From positions 124,001 to 188,000 of the forward strand of contig CAJUKK010000001.1 of assembly GCA_910586985.1 (NCBI GenBank): a stretch of DNA of 64,000 nucleotides, written 5' to 3'. The notes beneath the pieces are model-generated. The model did no database searches. It worked only from the letters and a program-made list of their open reading frames with translations, and was not told the origin of the DNA. The stretch comes from an uncultured Christensenellaceae bacterium (lineage in GTDB: Bacteria; Bacillota; Clostridia; Christensenellales; Borkfalkiaceae). How positions within the stretch are numbered: the first letter of the stretch is position 1; each line of letters opens with the position of its first letter. Positions 47,810 to 56,125 of this stretch are shown here, one piece after another. Made by a program: the position numbers and the translations under genes.

Positions 47810-48325
47810 ATGATAGAGAACAGAATCTTGGAGCAGTATTTAGAGCTTGCCATGTGGAAGACGAATATCGAACAGGGGGCAAATACCTGCGGGAAATATC
47901 CGCGTTGTCTGTTCTGTCTCAAACGCGAGGAATATCCGTGTGCAAAGGCATATTTCCGTTGTCTGCACGCGGGGCGCATTGCGGTGGTGCCCGAAGGGGG
48001 ATTTCCCGAGCCGCCGGCACGTGAATTTTTCGGAGACGCAATATTCGAAAATCGCCCCAAAGCCTCTGCAATCGAAGGTGCGCAGACCTATTACACGATG
48101 AGCGCGCCCTACGCACAGGAGATTGCGAACATGATTTATGCGGAAACGCATAGCGACGGGGGCGCAAACGAACCGCTCGCGCTTTCAGGCTCGACGGCGG
48201 CAACTCGTAAGGAGACGACGTCTAAACGGAGAATTCCGACAGAGCGCGTGCTTAATGTGCGTTCTGGGTTTGCAGGGGAACGCACGTTGCTTGCAACGTT
48301 GCGCCGTAAACGAAAAGCAGAATAA
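47810..48325 (+). CDS. Cysteine-rich protein of unknown function
   Basis: 171 residues with five cysteines clustered in residues 27-51 (Cys-X5-Cys-X2-Cys-X7-Cys-X6-Cys; for example CGKYPRCLFCLKREEYPC), then an acidic middle with an Ala/Tyr-rich helix (TYYTMSAPYAQEIANMIY, about 93) and a basic C-terminus ending RTLLATLRRKRKAE. No known domain; the pattern suits a Zn or Fe-S site. It has its own promoter and a short leader. Codon use resembles the neighbours, so the ORF is likely real. Confidence 0.55.
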   Translation: MIENRILEQYLELAMWKTNIEQGANTCGKYPRCLFCLKREEYPCAKAYFRCLHAGRIAVVPEGGFPEPPAREFFGDAIFENRPKASAIEGAQTYYTMSAPYAQEIANMIYAETHSDGGANEPLALSGSTAATRKETTSKRRIPTERVLNVRSGFAGERTLLATLRRKRKAE

Positions 48326-48422
48326 ATGTAATATTACTGTTTAACAGGTAACAGTTTCGGTTATATTACATATATATAATAACGTCTGAATTGAGACGGT
48401 ATGGAGGCAAATTGATTTTTTT

Positions 48423-49481
48423 ATGGACAGTTCCACTATAGGGCTGTTAATCGCACTGATTGTGCTCATTGTGTTATCGGGCTTTTTCAGTGCATCGGAG
48501 ACCGCGTTTACGAGTTTCAGCACCGTAAGAATGCGCAGATATGCGACGAAAAAACGTTCAGCGCGGCTCGTTTTGAAGTTGAGCGAGGATTATAATAAGG
48601 TTCTCACGACTCTACTTATCGGCAATAATATCGTTAACATCGCGGCGGCGTCTATCTCCACCGTGATTTTTACGCACTTTTTCGGGCAGCTCGGGCCGAC
48701 GATTTCAACGTTTGCGTTGACTGTTGTGGTGTTGATTTTCGGTGAAATCACTCCCAAGACGCTTGCTAAAGAATCACCCGAAAAATTTGCGCAGTTTTCG
48801 GTATACGTGCTTTACGGGTGTTCCATTCTGTTTACGCCGCTCAATCTCTTATTCAGCGGTTGGAAAAAGCTCGTCTTTCTTATTTTCGGTTTAAACAAGA
48901 AAAAGCCGAAGTTTACGGAAGAAGAATTTAAAATGCTTGTTTCCGACGTTAAGGAAGAAGGCGTTTTAAACGAGAACGAACACGATCTGATCAAAAAAAG
49001 TCTCAGGTACGACGACTTGCACGTCGGGTCGTGTATGATTCCGCTTGACCGCGTAATCATGGCGGAAGTAAGGGATAATCCGCAAATGGTATTCAGGCTT
49101 TTCCGAGAGACGAATTTTTCCCGTCTGCCGATTTATAAGGGGACGAAAGGGAATATTATCGGCGTGTTGTATCGCGCGGATTTTTATGAAAATCTGCTTG
49201 CCAAACGCGACGGATTCTCCAATATCGTGCGTCCCGTGTCGTGGACGACGCCCGACGTAAAGCTTTCGGAACTTATGAACCGTATGCAGAGCATGCGCGA
49301 GCACATGATCATGGTGGGGGCGAGCGGAAATGCGCTTGGACTCATTACGAGAGAGGATATTATCGAAGAGCTTGTCGGGGATATCGACGATAAGTATGAC
49401 TTAACGCCTGTTACGGCGCCCTTGCAGCCGTTTATTCCCGAACCCGAATTGCCCGAAACCGTGGATGAAACGGAGGAATAA
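48423..49481 (+). CDS. CNNM/DUF21 transporter-like protein with CBS pair
   Basis: 352 residues. The N-terminal DUF21 domain (about 1-170) has four membrane helices with the GFFSASETAF (about 20) and LLIGNNIVNIAAA signatures. A CBS pair follows (about 190-325). Proteins of this type (CorB/CNNM) export Mg2+ or act in metal or ion homeostasis. The C-terminal CorC_HlyC domain common in the family is missing; instead the tail ends in an acidic Pro-rich stretch. ATG start; the GGAGG box is 15 bases upstream, farther than usual. The upstream 97 bases hold no clear promoter. Confidence 0.85.
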   Translation: MDSSTIGLLIALIVLIVLSGFFSASETAFTSFSTVRMRRYATKKRSARLVLKLSEDYNKVLTTLLIGNNIVNIAAASISTVIFTHFFGQLGPTISTFALTVVVLIFGEITPKTLAKESPEKFAQFSVYVLYGCSILFTPLNLLFSGWKKLVFLIFGLNKKKPKFTEEEFKMLVSDVKEEGVLNENEHDLIKKSLRYDDLHVGSCMIPLDRVIMAEVRDNPQMVFRLFRETNFSRLPIYKGTKGNIIGVLYRADFYENLLAKRDGFSNIVRPVSWTTPDVKLSELMNRMQSMREHMIMVGASGNALGLITREDIIEELVGDIDDKYDLTPVTAPLQPFIPEPELPETVDETEE

Positions 49482-49566
49482 ATTTCGGCACCCGTTTGCA
49501 TATGCAACGAGTGCATGATAAAAAGATGATTTTCCTGTGAAAACGGGAAATGTTTACAGCGAGCGT

Positions 49567-49596
49567 TTGACAACGTTTGCTGTAAATGTATATAAT
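49567..49596 (+). promoter_or_regulatory. Sigma-A promoter of the MarR-ABC operon
   Basis: TTGACA (49567-49572), 18-base spacer, TATAAT (49591-49596). The predicted start near 49603 lies upstream of the GTG at 49660. Confidence 0.75.
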
Positions 49597-49659
49597 ATAT
49601 GTGAAATACTTAGCAAAAACAATGCGGACAGTGACAATGTTCCGTTTCGGAGGAATGCA

Positions 49660-50130
49660 GTGGAAATCAATACTTATGTGATCAAATTGTTGCAGACGAT
49701 TAAAGACATGGAAAATCTCGAATTTTTTACCGAGAGCGATCTTTTGAATAAGACCGAGTTCCGTCTTTTGCAAGAGGTAATCGTCGAGGGCGAGCAGGGA
49801 AATATGTTGATTTCCGCAGAGATTGCTCGCCGTTTAAAGGTTACGCGTTCGGCAGTTTCACAGATTGTTTGTAAACTCGAAGAACGCGGTATCATTGAAC
49901 GCGTTCCTGCAGGCGACGATAAAAAAATAGCGTATATCAAACTCACGGATAAAACCGTCGAGTTATTCAACGAGCAGTTAAAGCACGTTAACAAATTTAT
50001 GGAAGGCGTAGTGGAGGAGTACGGAGAAAACAAGCTCAAAGAGCTTATCCGTTCGTACGATGAATTTTCCGCAATCATGACGCGCCGTCAGGAAGAGGCA
50101 AAACAGGAAAAGTTAAAGGGCGGCGAATAA
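49660..50130 (+). CDS. MarR-family transcriptional regulator
   Basis: 156 residues with a MarR winged helix: LISAEIARRLKVTRSAVSQIV (in two parts, about 51-70) is the recognition region, and LEERGIIERVPAGDDKKIAYI the wing. The frame is open further upstream to 49537, but that would run through the promoter; the GTG at 49660 follows CGGAGGA at a good distance. The ABC transporter gene begins two bases after its stop, so this regulator probably controls that operon, as in many MarR-exporter pairs. Confidence 0.85.
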   Translation: MEINTYVIKLLQTIKDMENLEFFTESDLLNKTEFRLLQEVIVEGEQGNMLISAEIARRLKVTRSAVSQIVCKLEERGIIERVPAGDDKKIAYIKLTDKTVELFNEQLKHVNKFMEGVVEEYGENKLKELIRSYDEFSAIMTRRQEEAKQEKLKGGE

Positions 50131-50131
50131 T

Positions 50132-52852
50132 ATGTTAAAACTCATTGATGTAAAAAAAGACTACAAAGTAGCCGATTCCAAAGTGCATGCGCTGAAAGGA
50201 ATCGATCTCGAATTTCGTAAAAACGAATTTGTTTGCATTCTCGGGCCGTCCGGTTGCGGAAAAACGACGCTTTTAAATATTATCGGCGGACTTGACCAAT
50301 ATACTTCCGGTGATCTTGTTATCGGCGGACGTTCGACAAAAAATTTCGGCGATCGCGATTGGGACGTATACCGCAATCATCAGATCGGATTTATTTTTCA
50401 GTCGTACAATTTGATCCCGCACCAGACGGTGCTCGGAAACGTCGAACTTGCGCTCACGATTGCTGGTATCGGTAAAGAGGAACGGCGCGAGCGGGCAAAA
50501 CAGGCTCTCGAACGCGTTGGCTTGGGTGAAGAACTGAATAAGCGTCCCAATCAGCTCTCGGGCGGACAAATGCAGCGTGTGGCGATTGCCCGCGCCCTTG
50601 TCAATAATCCCGCGATTTTGCTTGCCGACGAGCCTACGGGCGCGCTTGACTCCAAAACGAGTGTTCAGATCATGGATCTCATTCGTGAAATTTCGGGCGA
50701 ACGTCTTGTTATTATGGTAACGCATAATCCCGAGCTTGCCGAAAGTTACGCCTCGCGTATCGTCTGTCTGAAAGACGGACTTGTGGAATCCGATTCCGAT
50801 CCGTACGACGGTACGGAGGATCGTGAAAAAGAAGAACGCCGTCAGGAAGAGGAGCTTGCGTCGCTTACTCTAGAGGATCGGGAAAAAGTTAAAAAGGAAA
50901 AGAAAAAGCGCGATTCGCACGCTAAAATGGGATTTTTTACCGCGCTTGCGCTGTCTGCCCGCAACCTGCTTACAAAAAAGGGAAGAACGATAATTACTTC
51001 GGTCGCGGGGAGTATCGGTATAATCAGCGTTTGTCTTGTGCTTGCGCTTTCAAGCGGATTTAATAATTATATCAAACGTACGGAAGAGGATATGCTGTCG
51101 TACTATCCCGTGCAAATTACCGAGAGTACATACGATATGGCGGCGATGATGACTTCGTTTACGGCGCAGAAAGACATGCCCGATTTAAGCGAACTTGACA
51201 ACGAAGTTTATATTGATTCGTTTTTGACGGGACTTGCCAACGGAATGGCGGTAAAAAATAACATTACGCCAGAATACGTAGAATACGTAAATCAAGTGGA
51301 CGATTCGTGGGTATCGGCAATACAGTACGGCTACGGCGTTCGGCTTGTGGATAATCTTTTTACAAACGTGTATACGATGGAGGGAGACGACGAGACGGAT
51401 TTAACGCGTACGACCCGTTCGCTTTCAAATTTAAAAACGCACTATATCGAGGTGTTAAACCGCAAAGCGGAAGAGTACAGTCAGTTGACGTATATGGCTG
51501 ATTTCTTTGGAAATATCGTCAATAAAATGCCGGGGACGACGAACGTCGGAGAAGAGGACTTTGGAAAATACGTGCTTTCTCAGTACGATATCGTACAAGG
51601 AACGTTCCCGACGAATGCGAACGAAGTCGTGCTTGTTGTCGGCGCCAATAATCAAGTGACGGATTTAACGCTTGCCCAGCTCGGTTTTTTGGATGAAGAA
51701 AAGTTTTTGTCGCTCTTTGAGCTTGGGGAAAACAAGCCTACGGCGGAAGATACAGATCGCGGTTATATGACGGTTGATTTTGACGAGGTTATCGGAAAAG
51801 AATACTCGCTCTTTTATAATAGCGCCGTATATATTGAAAACGAAGGATATGAAAAACCCGTAGCAAATCCTTTTATTACCCAGACTTTGGGTTATCCTTA
51901 TACTTATCGCGGAACGAGAAGCGAGCTTTCCGCAACGGAAGAAGAGGGAATCAATCTAAAAATCAGCGGTATTTTACGTTTGAAAGAGGGACTTACGTAC
52001 GGTTGTTTAAAGAGCGGATTAAACCTTACCGAACAGGCGGTAAACGATTACATTAAACACAACATGCAATCGGATATCGTACAATGGACGAAAAACGATT
52101 CGGAATTTATTATGCCGACGGGAGGAACGGACAGCGTTACGCTTTATCTGTCTCCCGCCGCACAGCTTGACGATTACTATGCGCCGCTCAGCCAATATAT
52201 TGCGGATAATCCGTTGCTTGCACCTCTTGGCGGGATCAGGATAGCGGTCGATCCGGAACGAGCGATCCGCGCGCTCGGCGGAAGCGACGTTATCAATTCA
52301 ATTAGCATTTATGCGACCGATTTCGACGGAAAAGACGCGCTACTAGCCCACCTCGATCAGTGGAACGAGACGCACGAAGAGTCTGAAAAAATCACTTATT
52401 CAGACACCGTAGGTTTGCTCATGCAGATGATGCAGACGATGCTCGATACGATTACGTACGTCCTTGTGGCATTTACGGCGATATCGCTCGTTGTTTCTTC
52501 GGTCATGATCGGAATTATAACTTATGTATCCGTGGTCGAGAGAGTGAAAGAAATCGGCGTTCTGCGCGCCCTTGGCGCGAGAAAGCGGGATATCCGCAAC
52601 CTCTTTAATGCAGAAACGTTTATCATCGGACTTGCGGCGGGGTTGATCGGAATAGCGGTAACTTATTTGTTGTCTATCGTAATTAACGTCGTTATGTTCT
52701 CGCTCACGGGCATATCGGGGATTGCGGCATTGCCTGTGCTTTCGGCGTTTATAATGGTGCTGGTCAGCGTTGGATTGACCCTTATATCAGGGTTGATTCC
52801 TGCGTCGGCGGCGGCAAAGAAAGATCCTGTGATTGCGTTGCGTACGGAATAA
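50132..52852 (+). CDS. MacB-like ABC transporter, ATPase fused to FtsX-type permease
   Basis: 906 residues. ATPase domain (1-225): Walker A GPSGCGKTTLL (about 39), LSGGQMQRVAIARAL (about 145) and Walker B ILLADEPTGALD. Permease part: one membrane helix at about 285-305, a very large extracytoplasmic domain (about 310-760), then three helices (about 768-905) with the FtsX signature KEIGVLRALGARKRDIRNLF. The family includes MacB-type exporters of peptides or antibiotics and lipoprotein systems. The ATPase-permease fusion in this order is unusual but known. No HlyD partner is adjacent. Co-transcribed with the MarR regulator. Confidence 0.9.
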   Translation: MLKLIDVKKDYKVADSKVHALKGIDLEFRKNEFVCILGPSGCGKTTLLNIIGGLDQYTSGDLVIGGRSTKNFGDRDWDVYRNHQIGFIFQSYNLIPHQTVLGNVELALTIAGIGKEERRERAKQALERVGLGEELNKRPNQLSGGQMQRVAIARALVNNPAILLADEPTGALDSKTSVQIMDLIREISGERLVIMVTHNPELAESYASRIVCLKDGLVESDSDPYDGTEDREKEERRQEEELASLTLEDREKVKKEKKKRDSHAKMGFFTALALSARNLLTKKGRTIITSVAGSIGIISVCLVLALSSGFNNYIKRTEEDMLSYYPVQITESTYDMAAMMTSFTAQKDMPDLSELDNEVYIDSFLTGLANGMAVKNNITPEYVEYVNQVDDSWVSAIQYGYGVRLVDNLFTNVYTMEGDDETDLTRTTRSLSNLKTHYIEVLNRKAEEYSQLTYMADFFGNIVNKMPGTTNVGEEDFGKYVLSQYDIVQGTFPTNANEVVLVVGANNQVTDLTLAQLGFLDEEKFLSLFELGENKPTAEDTDRGYMTVDFDEVIGKEYSLFYNSAVYIENEGYEKPVANPFITQTLGYPYTYRGTRSELSATEEEGINLKISGILRLKEGLTYGCLKSGLNLTEQAVNDYIKHNMQSDIVQWTKNDSEFIMPTGGTDSVTLYLSPAAQLDDYYAPLSQYIADNPLLAPLGGIRIAVDPERAIRALGGSDVINSISIYATDFDGKDALLAHLDQWNETHEESEKITYSDTVGLLMQMMQTMLDTITYVLVAFTAISLVVSSVMIGIITYVSVVERVKEIGVLRALGARKRDIRNLFNAETFIIGLAAGLIGIAVTYLLSIVINVVMFSLTGISGIAALPVLSAFIMVLVSVGLTLISGLIPASAAAKKDPVIALRTE

Positions 52853-52905
52853 TTTGCGCCTCACTTGGTTATACTAAAAACAGTAAGATTATAGCGAGGC
52901 GGATT

Positions 52906-52983
52906 ATGGCGAAAAAAGACAAAGTGCCGCGGTTAACCGAAGAGGAGTACGAGGCGTATTTGAAAGAACTCTTAAAAAAGTAA
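52906..52983 (+). CDS. 25-residue microprotein
   Basis: A short ORF MAKKDKVPRLTEEEYEAYLKE plus LLKK, charged and likely helical, preceded by a plausible gcgagg-type ribosome binding site and followed by a strong terminator after one base. It is a separate unit between the ABC transporter and the aldolase operon. The clear start, the position before a terminator and the non-random composition argue for a real gene. A TATACT box lies at 52870 but without a -35. Function unknown. Confidence 0.5.
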   Translation: MAKKDKVPRLTEEEYEAYLKELLKK

Positions 52984-52984
52984 G

Positions 52985-53015
52985 AAAAATCGGGGCAATT
53001 CGCTCCGATTTTTTC
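52985..53015 (+). terminator. Intrinsic terminator of the microprotein gene
   Basis: An 8-bp stem with one G-U pair (52989-52996 with 53002-53009, 5-base loop), extended by A-T pairs and followed by T-run; one base after the microprotein stop. Confidence 0.75.
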
Positions 53016-53034
53016 TATCATATTGATTTTGAAA

Positions 53035-53066
53035 AAACTCCCGACAAATTTTGTCGGGAGTTTTTT
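53035..53066. terminator. Bidirectional terminator between microprotein and aldolase
   Basis: A 13-bp stem (53035-53047 with 53051-53063, 3-base loop) flanked by A- and T-runs. It can end the aldolase operon on the minus strand. Confidence 0.75.
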
Positions 53067-53896
53067 TATGCGCGGTTTTCTGACCCGAACAGTCTGAGAT
53101 AGCGCATGATCGTTTGTTTGATTTCGTCTTTTTGGCAATTGCGCGCATTCAGATAGTTCAAGCCGTCTGCAATGCCTGTCTGGAATCCTTTCGTTGCGGC
53201 AAGCGTCAAATCGGTAAAGATGTTCATTTTTGCAATTCCGCATTCGATGCATTTTTTAAAGTCCGCATCGCTGAGCCCGCTGCCGCCGTGCAATACAAGG
53301 GGGGTATTTACCTCGGCGCGAATCTCTTTCAGCCGTTCGAAATCGAGTTTTGGTTTGGATTTATACACGCCGTGCGCCGTGCCGATCGCAATCGCAAGCG
53401 CATCCGCACCGGTCGCCGTTGTAAAATGGTATGCCTCTTCGGCAGTTGTAAGCGCATCGTTTGCGCTCGCGCTTTCCGTTTCGCCTACGTGTCCGAGTTC
53501 TGCTTCTACGCTTGCGCCGAACGCATGCGCGATTTTAACGACTTTGGAAGTGTTGTCGATGTTGTCCTCGTGCGATGAAGTCGAGCCGTCGAACATGATC
53601 GAGCTGAAACCGCGTTTAAGCGCTTCCATGCACCGTGCAAAGGTGAGCCCGTGGTCGTAGTGCACGACGACGGGTACGCGCGCATTTTTTGCCGCCTCGA
53701 TCATCGAAGGGGAAATCAGCGAAAGTTCTCCATAGGGCAAAAGGATTTCTGCCGTACCGATGATAATGGGGGAGTTGAGTTCTTCCGCCGCTTCGATCGC
53801 GGCTTGCAACATCTCCATATTTATAGTGTTGAAGAGTCCTACGGCATATTTGTTTTTTTGCGCGTCCGCAAGCACTTCGTTTAAGTTGACTAACAT
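53066..53896 (-). CDS. Class II fructose/tagatose-bisphosphate-type aldolase
   Basis: Zinc-dependent ketose-bisphosphate aldolase, 276 residues. Zn ligands and active site: HYDHGLTFARCMEAL (about 79, HxDHG), the Glu in GASVEAELGHVG (about 131), GTAHGVYK (about 171) and LHGGSGL (about 200). The start MLVNLNEVL is chosen over an upstream ATG because it is the family-typical beginning. Many relatives act on fructose-1,6-bisphosphate or tagatose-bisphosphate, others on sugar-1-phosphates. It overlaps the PfkB kinase gene by seven bases, and the xylose-isomerase-like gene is upstream, so the product of the kinase is the likely substrate. Confidence 0.9.
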   Translation of the reverse strand: MLVNLNEVLADAQKNKYAVGLFNTINMEMLQAAIEAAEELNSPIIIGTAEILLPYGELSLISPSMIEAAKNARVPVVVHYDHGLTFARCMEALKRGFSSIMFDGSTSSHEDNIDNTSKVVKIAHAFGASVEAELGHVGETESASANDALTTAEEAYHFTTATGADALAIAIGTAHGVYKSKPKLDFERLKEIRAEVNTPLVLHGGSGLSDADFKKCIECGIAKMNIFTDLTLAATKGFQTGIADGLNYLNARNCQKDEIKQTIMRYLRLFGSENRA

Positions 53897-54915
53897 AATT
53901 TTACTCCTTGATGACGGCGGAAACAACGGTCAAGCGCGAGAATTTCTACTTTGTTGCCCATGCCCGAAACGGCATCTCGTTTCGAAAGACTGCTTGCCGC
54001 CGCAGCTGCCGCAAATTTAAGCGTCTCTTCGCCTGAAAGTCCGCTGGTCAGCGCGTACAGGCAACCTGCGCAAAATGCGTCTCCTGCGCCTACGGTTCCT
54101 TTTATAAAGCCTTTGGGAAGGCTCAGAGAAGGCATTTTAAGCGCGTATCCCGTTTTATCGAGCAGATATCCCGCTTCGGGCGCGTGAATAATTACTTTGT
54201 CCGATACGCCGCATTGCATAAAGTACTTCATGGTATCGAGCACGTTTTTGTCGGAAAGTTCTCCGTTTTCGTCCCGTGCAGGGATTCCGCTTACCGCTGC
54301 GCTTTCGATCTCATTTAAAATTGCATAGTTGCAATATTTGAGAGCGGGGGATACGGTGCTTTTAAAATCACCGTTGGTTGAGCTTACGCAGTCTACCGAG
54401 GTCTTGATGCCGCGTTCCCTTGCCTGTTTTAAAAGTTTTGCGAGCATTGTGCCGTGTTCCTTATCTTTTGCGTCCAATTCAGGCAAAAGCATAATGTATC
54501 CGACATGTAATAAGTCGCAACCTTGTTCCAGAATGGGCAGGAGATCAGCCTCGCAGAATTCTGCATTTGCGCCTTCGTAGTGAAAAAAGGTTCTTTCGCC
54601 CGTTTCGCGGACGCTTACAACGTCGGAAAAAGAAGTGCGTGCGGTCGAACGAATCATACAGGAGATATCGAGTCCTGCATGTTTGAGTTCATCGGCAATA
54701 AAATTGCCGTAATCGTCATGACCGACGCGCCCCGCCGCTCTGACAGTAAGCTCGGGATCGATTTTTTTCAGATCGATACCTGTATTCGGCACGCATCCGC
54801 CGACTGCCTGTGTGATAGAGGAGATGGGGGCGAGCATTCCTTTTTCAGGGTATGTCTCCACAACTTTTACGACGTCGGCAAGGATCGTGCCTGCAACGAC
54901 GATAATTTTTTTCAT
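53890..54915 (-). CDS. PfkB-family carbohydrate kinase
   Basis: 341 residues of the ribokinase fold. N-terminal TILADVVKVVETYPEKGML, the di-glycine AVGGCVPNTG (about 37), and the C-terminal phosphate site GTVGAGDAFCAG (about 271) are intact. The start MKKIIVVAG at 54915 follows GGAG, the upstream ATG at 54969 runs into the xylose-isomerase-like gene. PfkB enzymes phosphorylate sugars such as fructose, ribose or ketohexoses; no specificity can be read here. Its place between isomerase and aldolase suggests it makes the aldolase substrate. Confidence 0.9.
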   Translation of the reverse strand: MKKIIVVAGTILADVVKVVETYPEKGMLAPISSITQAVGGCVPNTGIDLKKIDPELTVRAAGRVGHDDYGNFIADELKHAGLDISCMIRSTARTSFSDVVSVRETGERTFFHYEGANAEFCEADLLPILEQGCDLLHVGYIMLLPELDAKDKEHGTMLAKLLKQARERGIKTSVDCVSSTNGDFKSTVSPALKYCNYAILNEIESAAVSGIPARDENGELSDKNVLDTMKYFMQCGVSDKVIIHAPEAGYLLDKTGYALKMPSLSLPKGFIKGTVGAGDAFCAGCLYALTSGLSGEETLKFAAAAAASSLSKRDAVSGMGNKVEILALDRCFRRHQGVKLC

Positions 54916-54931
54916 CTCCGAATCTCCTTTT

Positions 54932-55960
54932 TTATATGCCAAGCAACAGATTGAGAACGTACATTTCAAGCGCCTCGTAGTTGCGCTCTTCTATGCATTT
55001 TTTCTCAAAACCGTAGTCGTACTTTTCCCATTTCTTTTCGAGCGCTTTTACAACGTTCAGGCTGTTGGTAAGATGCTCATAGCAAGCGTCGTCGTGCGTG
55101 GTGCGCATTGCCTTTACGTCAAGACCGATATATTCTCCATGCGCGCCGTAGTTGTTTTCTTTCAGAATTTTAATTTGGTTGAAAGCCTGTCTGATGTTTT
55201 CCGCGCCGAAACTTCTGTCTTGGTCAAACTTCATGCCGTTCTGATCATTGAGATGAACGCTGAACAGTTTATTAAAGGCAAGTGCAAAACCCATTTCGTT
55301 CGCGGGATCGAGTCCTGCAAGCACCGCGTGAGCCGATTCCTGCAAACCACCGACGCGGGAAGGGTCTTTCGTTGCGGCGGAAACACCCATAACGTGTCCC
55401 ATTGTGCCGCAGACGCTTCTGTCGATGGGTTCGTTTGGTTTGGGTTCGATGGCAACGCGGATTTTTTTATCGTAATCGAGGATATTGTCAATCGCCTCGA
55501 CAAGCTGTTTGGTTGCCGTTGCCGCGCTCTTGCTCTCCGCGCAAAGCGTACCTTCGCGCGCAAGCCAAAGCACGATAAGATCGCAACCGAGTTCGCGTGC
55601 AATATCCACCGAGCGGTGCGCGCGCCAAAGCGCGTATTCTCTGTCGGTTTTACTGTTGGAAGTAAATCCGCCGTCTGCGCAACGCGCGTCCATCCAAAGA
55701 CGGGGTGCAACAAATTCGGTTTTCAAGCCGTAACTGTCGAGTAGTTTTCTCAGCTTTTTAGCTTCGCCGATGATCTCTTTTTCTGTAAGATCGTTGAGAT
55801 TGGGTACAGCGTCGTCGTCATGAAATTGGATTGCGCTGAATCCGAGTTTTGCAAATTTTTTGATTTTTTCTTCGAGGGAAATCTCTTTCCGCGTGGAGGG
55901 ACCGTACACGTCCGCACCCGAAGATACGTTCCAAGGGCCTACCGAAAATTGAAATGACAT
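54932..55960 (-). CDS. Xylose-isomerase-family sugar isomerase
   Basis: 342 residues, class I (actinobacterial-type) xylose isomerase fold. Clear matches are AIQFHDDDAVP (about 46), IEPKPNEP (about 175) and HLNDQNGMKFDQDRSFG (about 243). The metal-site Glu of IEPKP, a Glu-X2-His pair in QESAHAV, and the Asp pair of KFDQD are kept. One ligand Asp of the usual HIDLNGQ motif is replaced, the sequence being VHLNDQ. Catalytic assignment is therefore xylose-isomerase-like but the sugar is uncertain. First gene of the isomerase-kinase-aldolase operon, AGGAGG-like ribosome binding site. Confidence 0.85.
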   Translation of the reverse strand: MSFQFSVGPWNVSSGADVYGPSTRKEISLEEKIKKFAKLGFSAIQFHDDDAVPNLNDLTEKEIIGEAKKLRKLLDSYGLKTEFVAPRLWMDARCADGGFTSNSKTDREYALWRAHRSVDIARELGCDLIVLWLAREGTLCAESKSAATATKQLVEAIDNILDYDKKIRVAIEPKPNEPIDRSVCGTMGHVMGVSAATKDPSRVGGLQESAHAVLAGLDPANEMGFALAFNKLFSVHLNDQNGMKFDQDRSFGAENIRQAFNQIKILKENNYGAHGEYIGLDVKAMRTTHDDACYEHLTNSLNVVKALEKKWEKYDYGFEKKCIEERNYEALEMYVLNLLLGI

Positions 55961-56065
55961 AAATAATACCTCCGTTCCGCTCTTGCGGTTTGACTATATA
56001 ATATTGCATTTTTTACAAAAAAGAAATGCTCCCGTTTGCAAATAGTTAGTATAATCTTGCAAAAT

Positions 56066-56101
56066 GGGGGAACGGAGCATTTCTGCTCCGTTCCATTAAA
56101 G
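56066..56101 (-). terminator. Possible terminator of the lipoprotein gene
   Basis: A perfect 10-bp stem (56069-56078 with 56085-56094, 6-base loop), 25 bases after the lipoprotein stop on the minus strand; the T-run is short. Confidence 0.5.
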
Positions 56102-56125
56102 GGGGGAATGAATATTGTGGGTAAA

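Noticed and set aside
54812..55744. A 310-codon ORF on the plus strand
   Set aside because: It runs antisense through the PfkB kinase and the xylose-isomerase-like gene, both of which have intact family motifs on the minus strand. The protein it encodes has no recognisable domain and no ribosome binding site.
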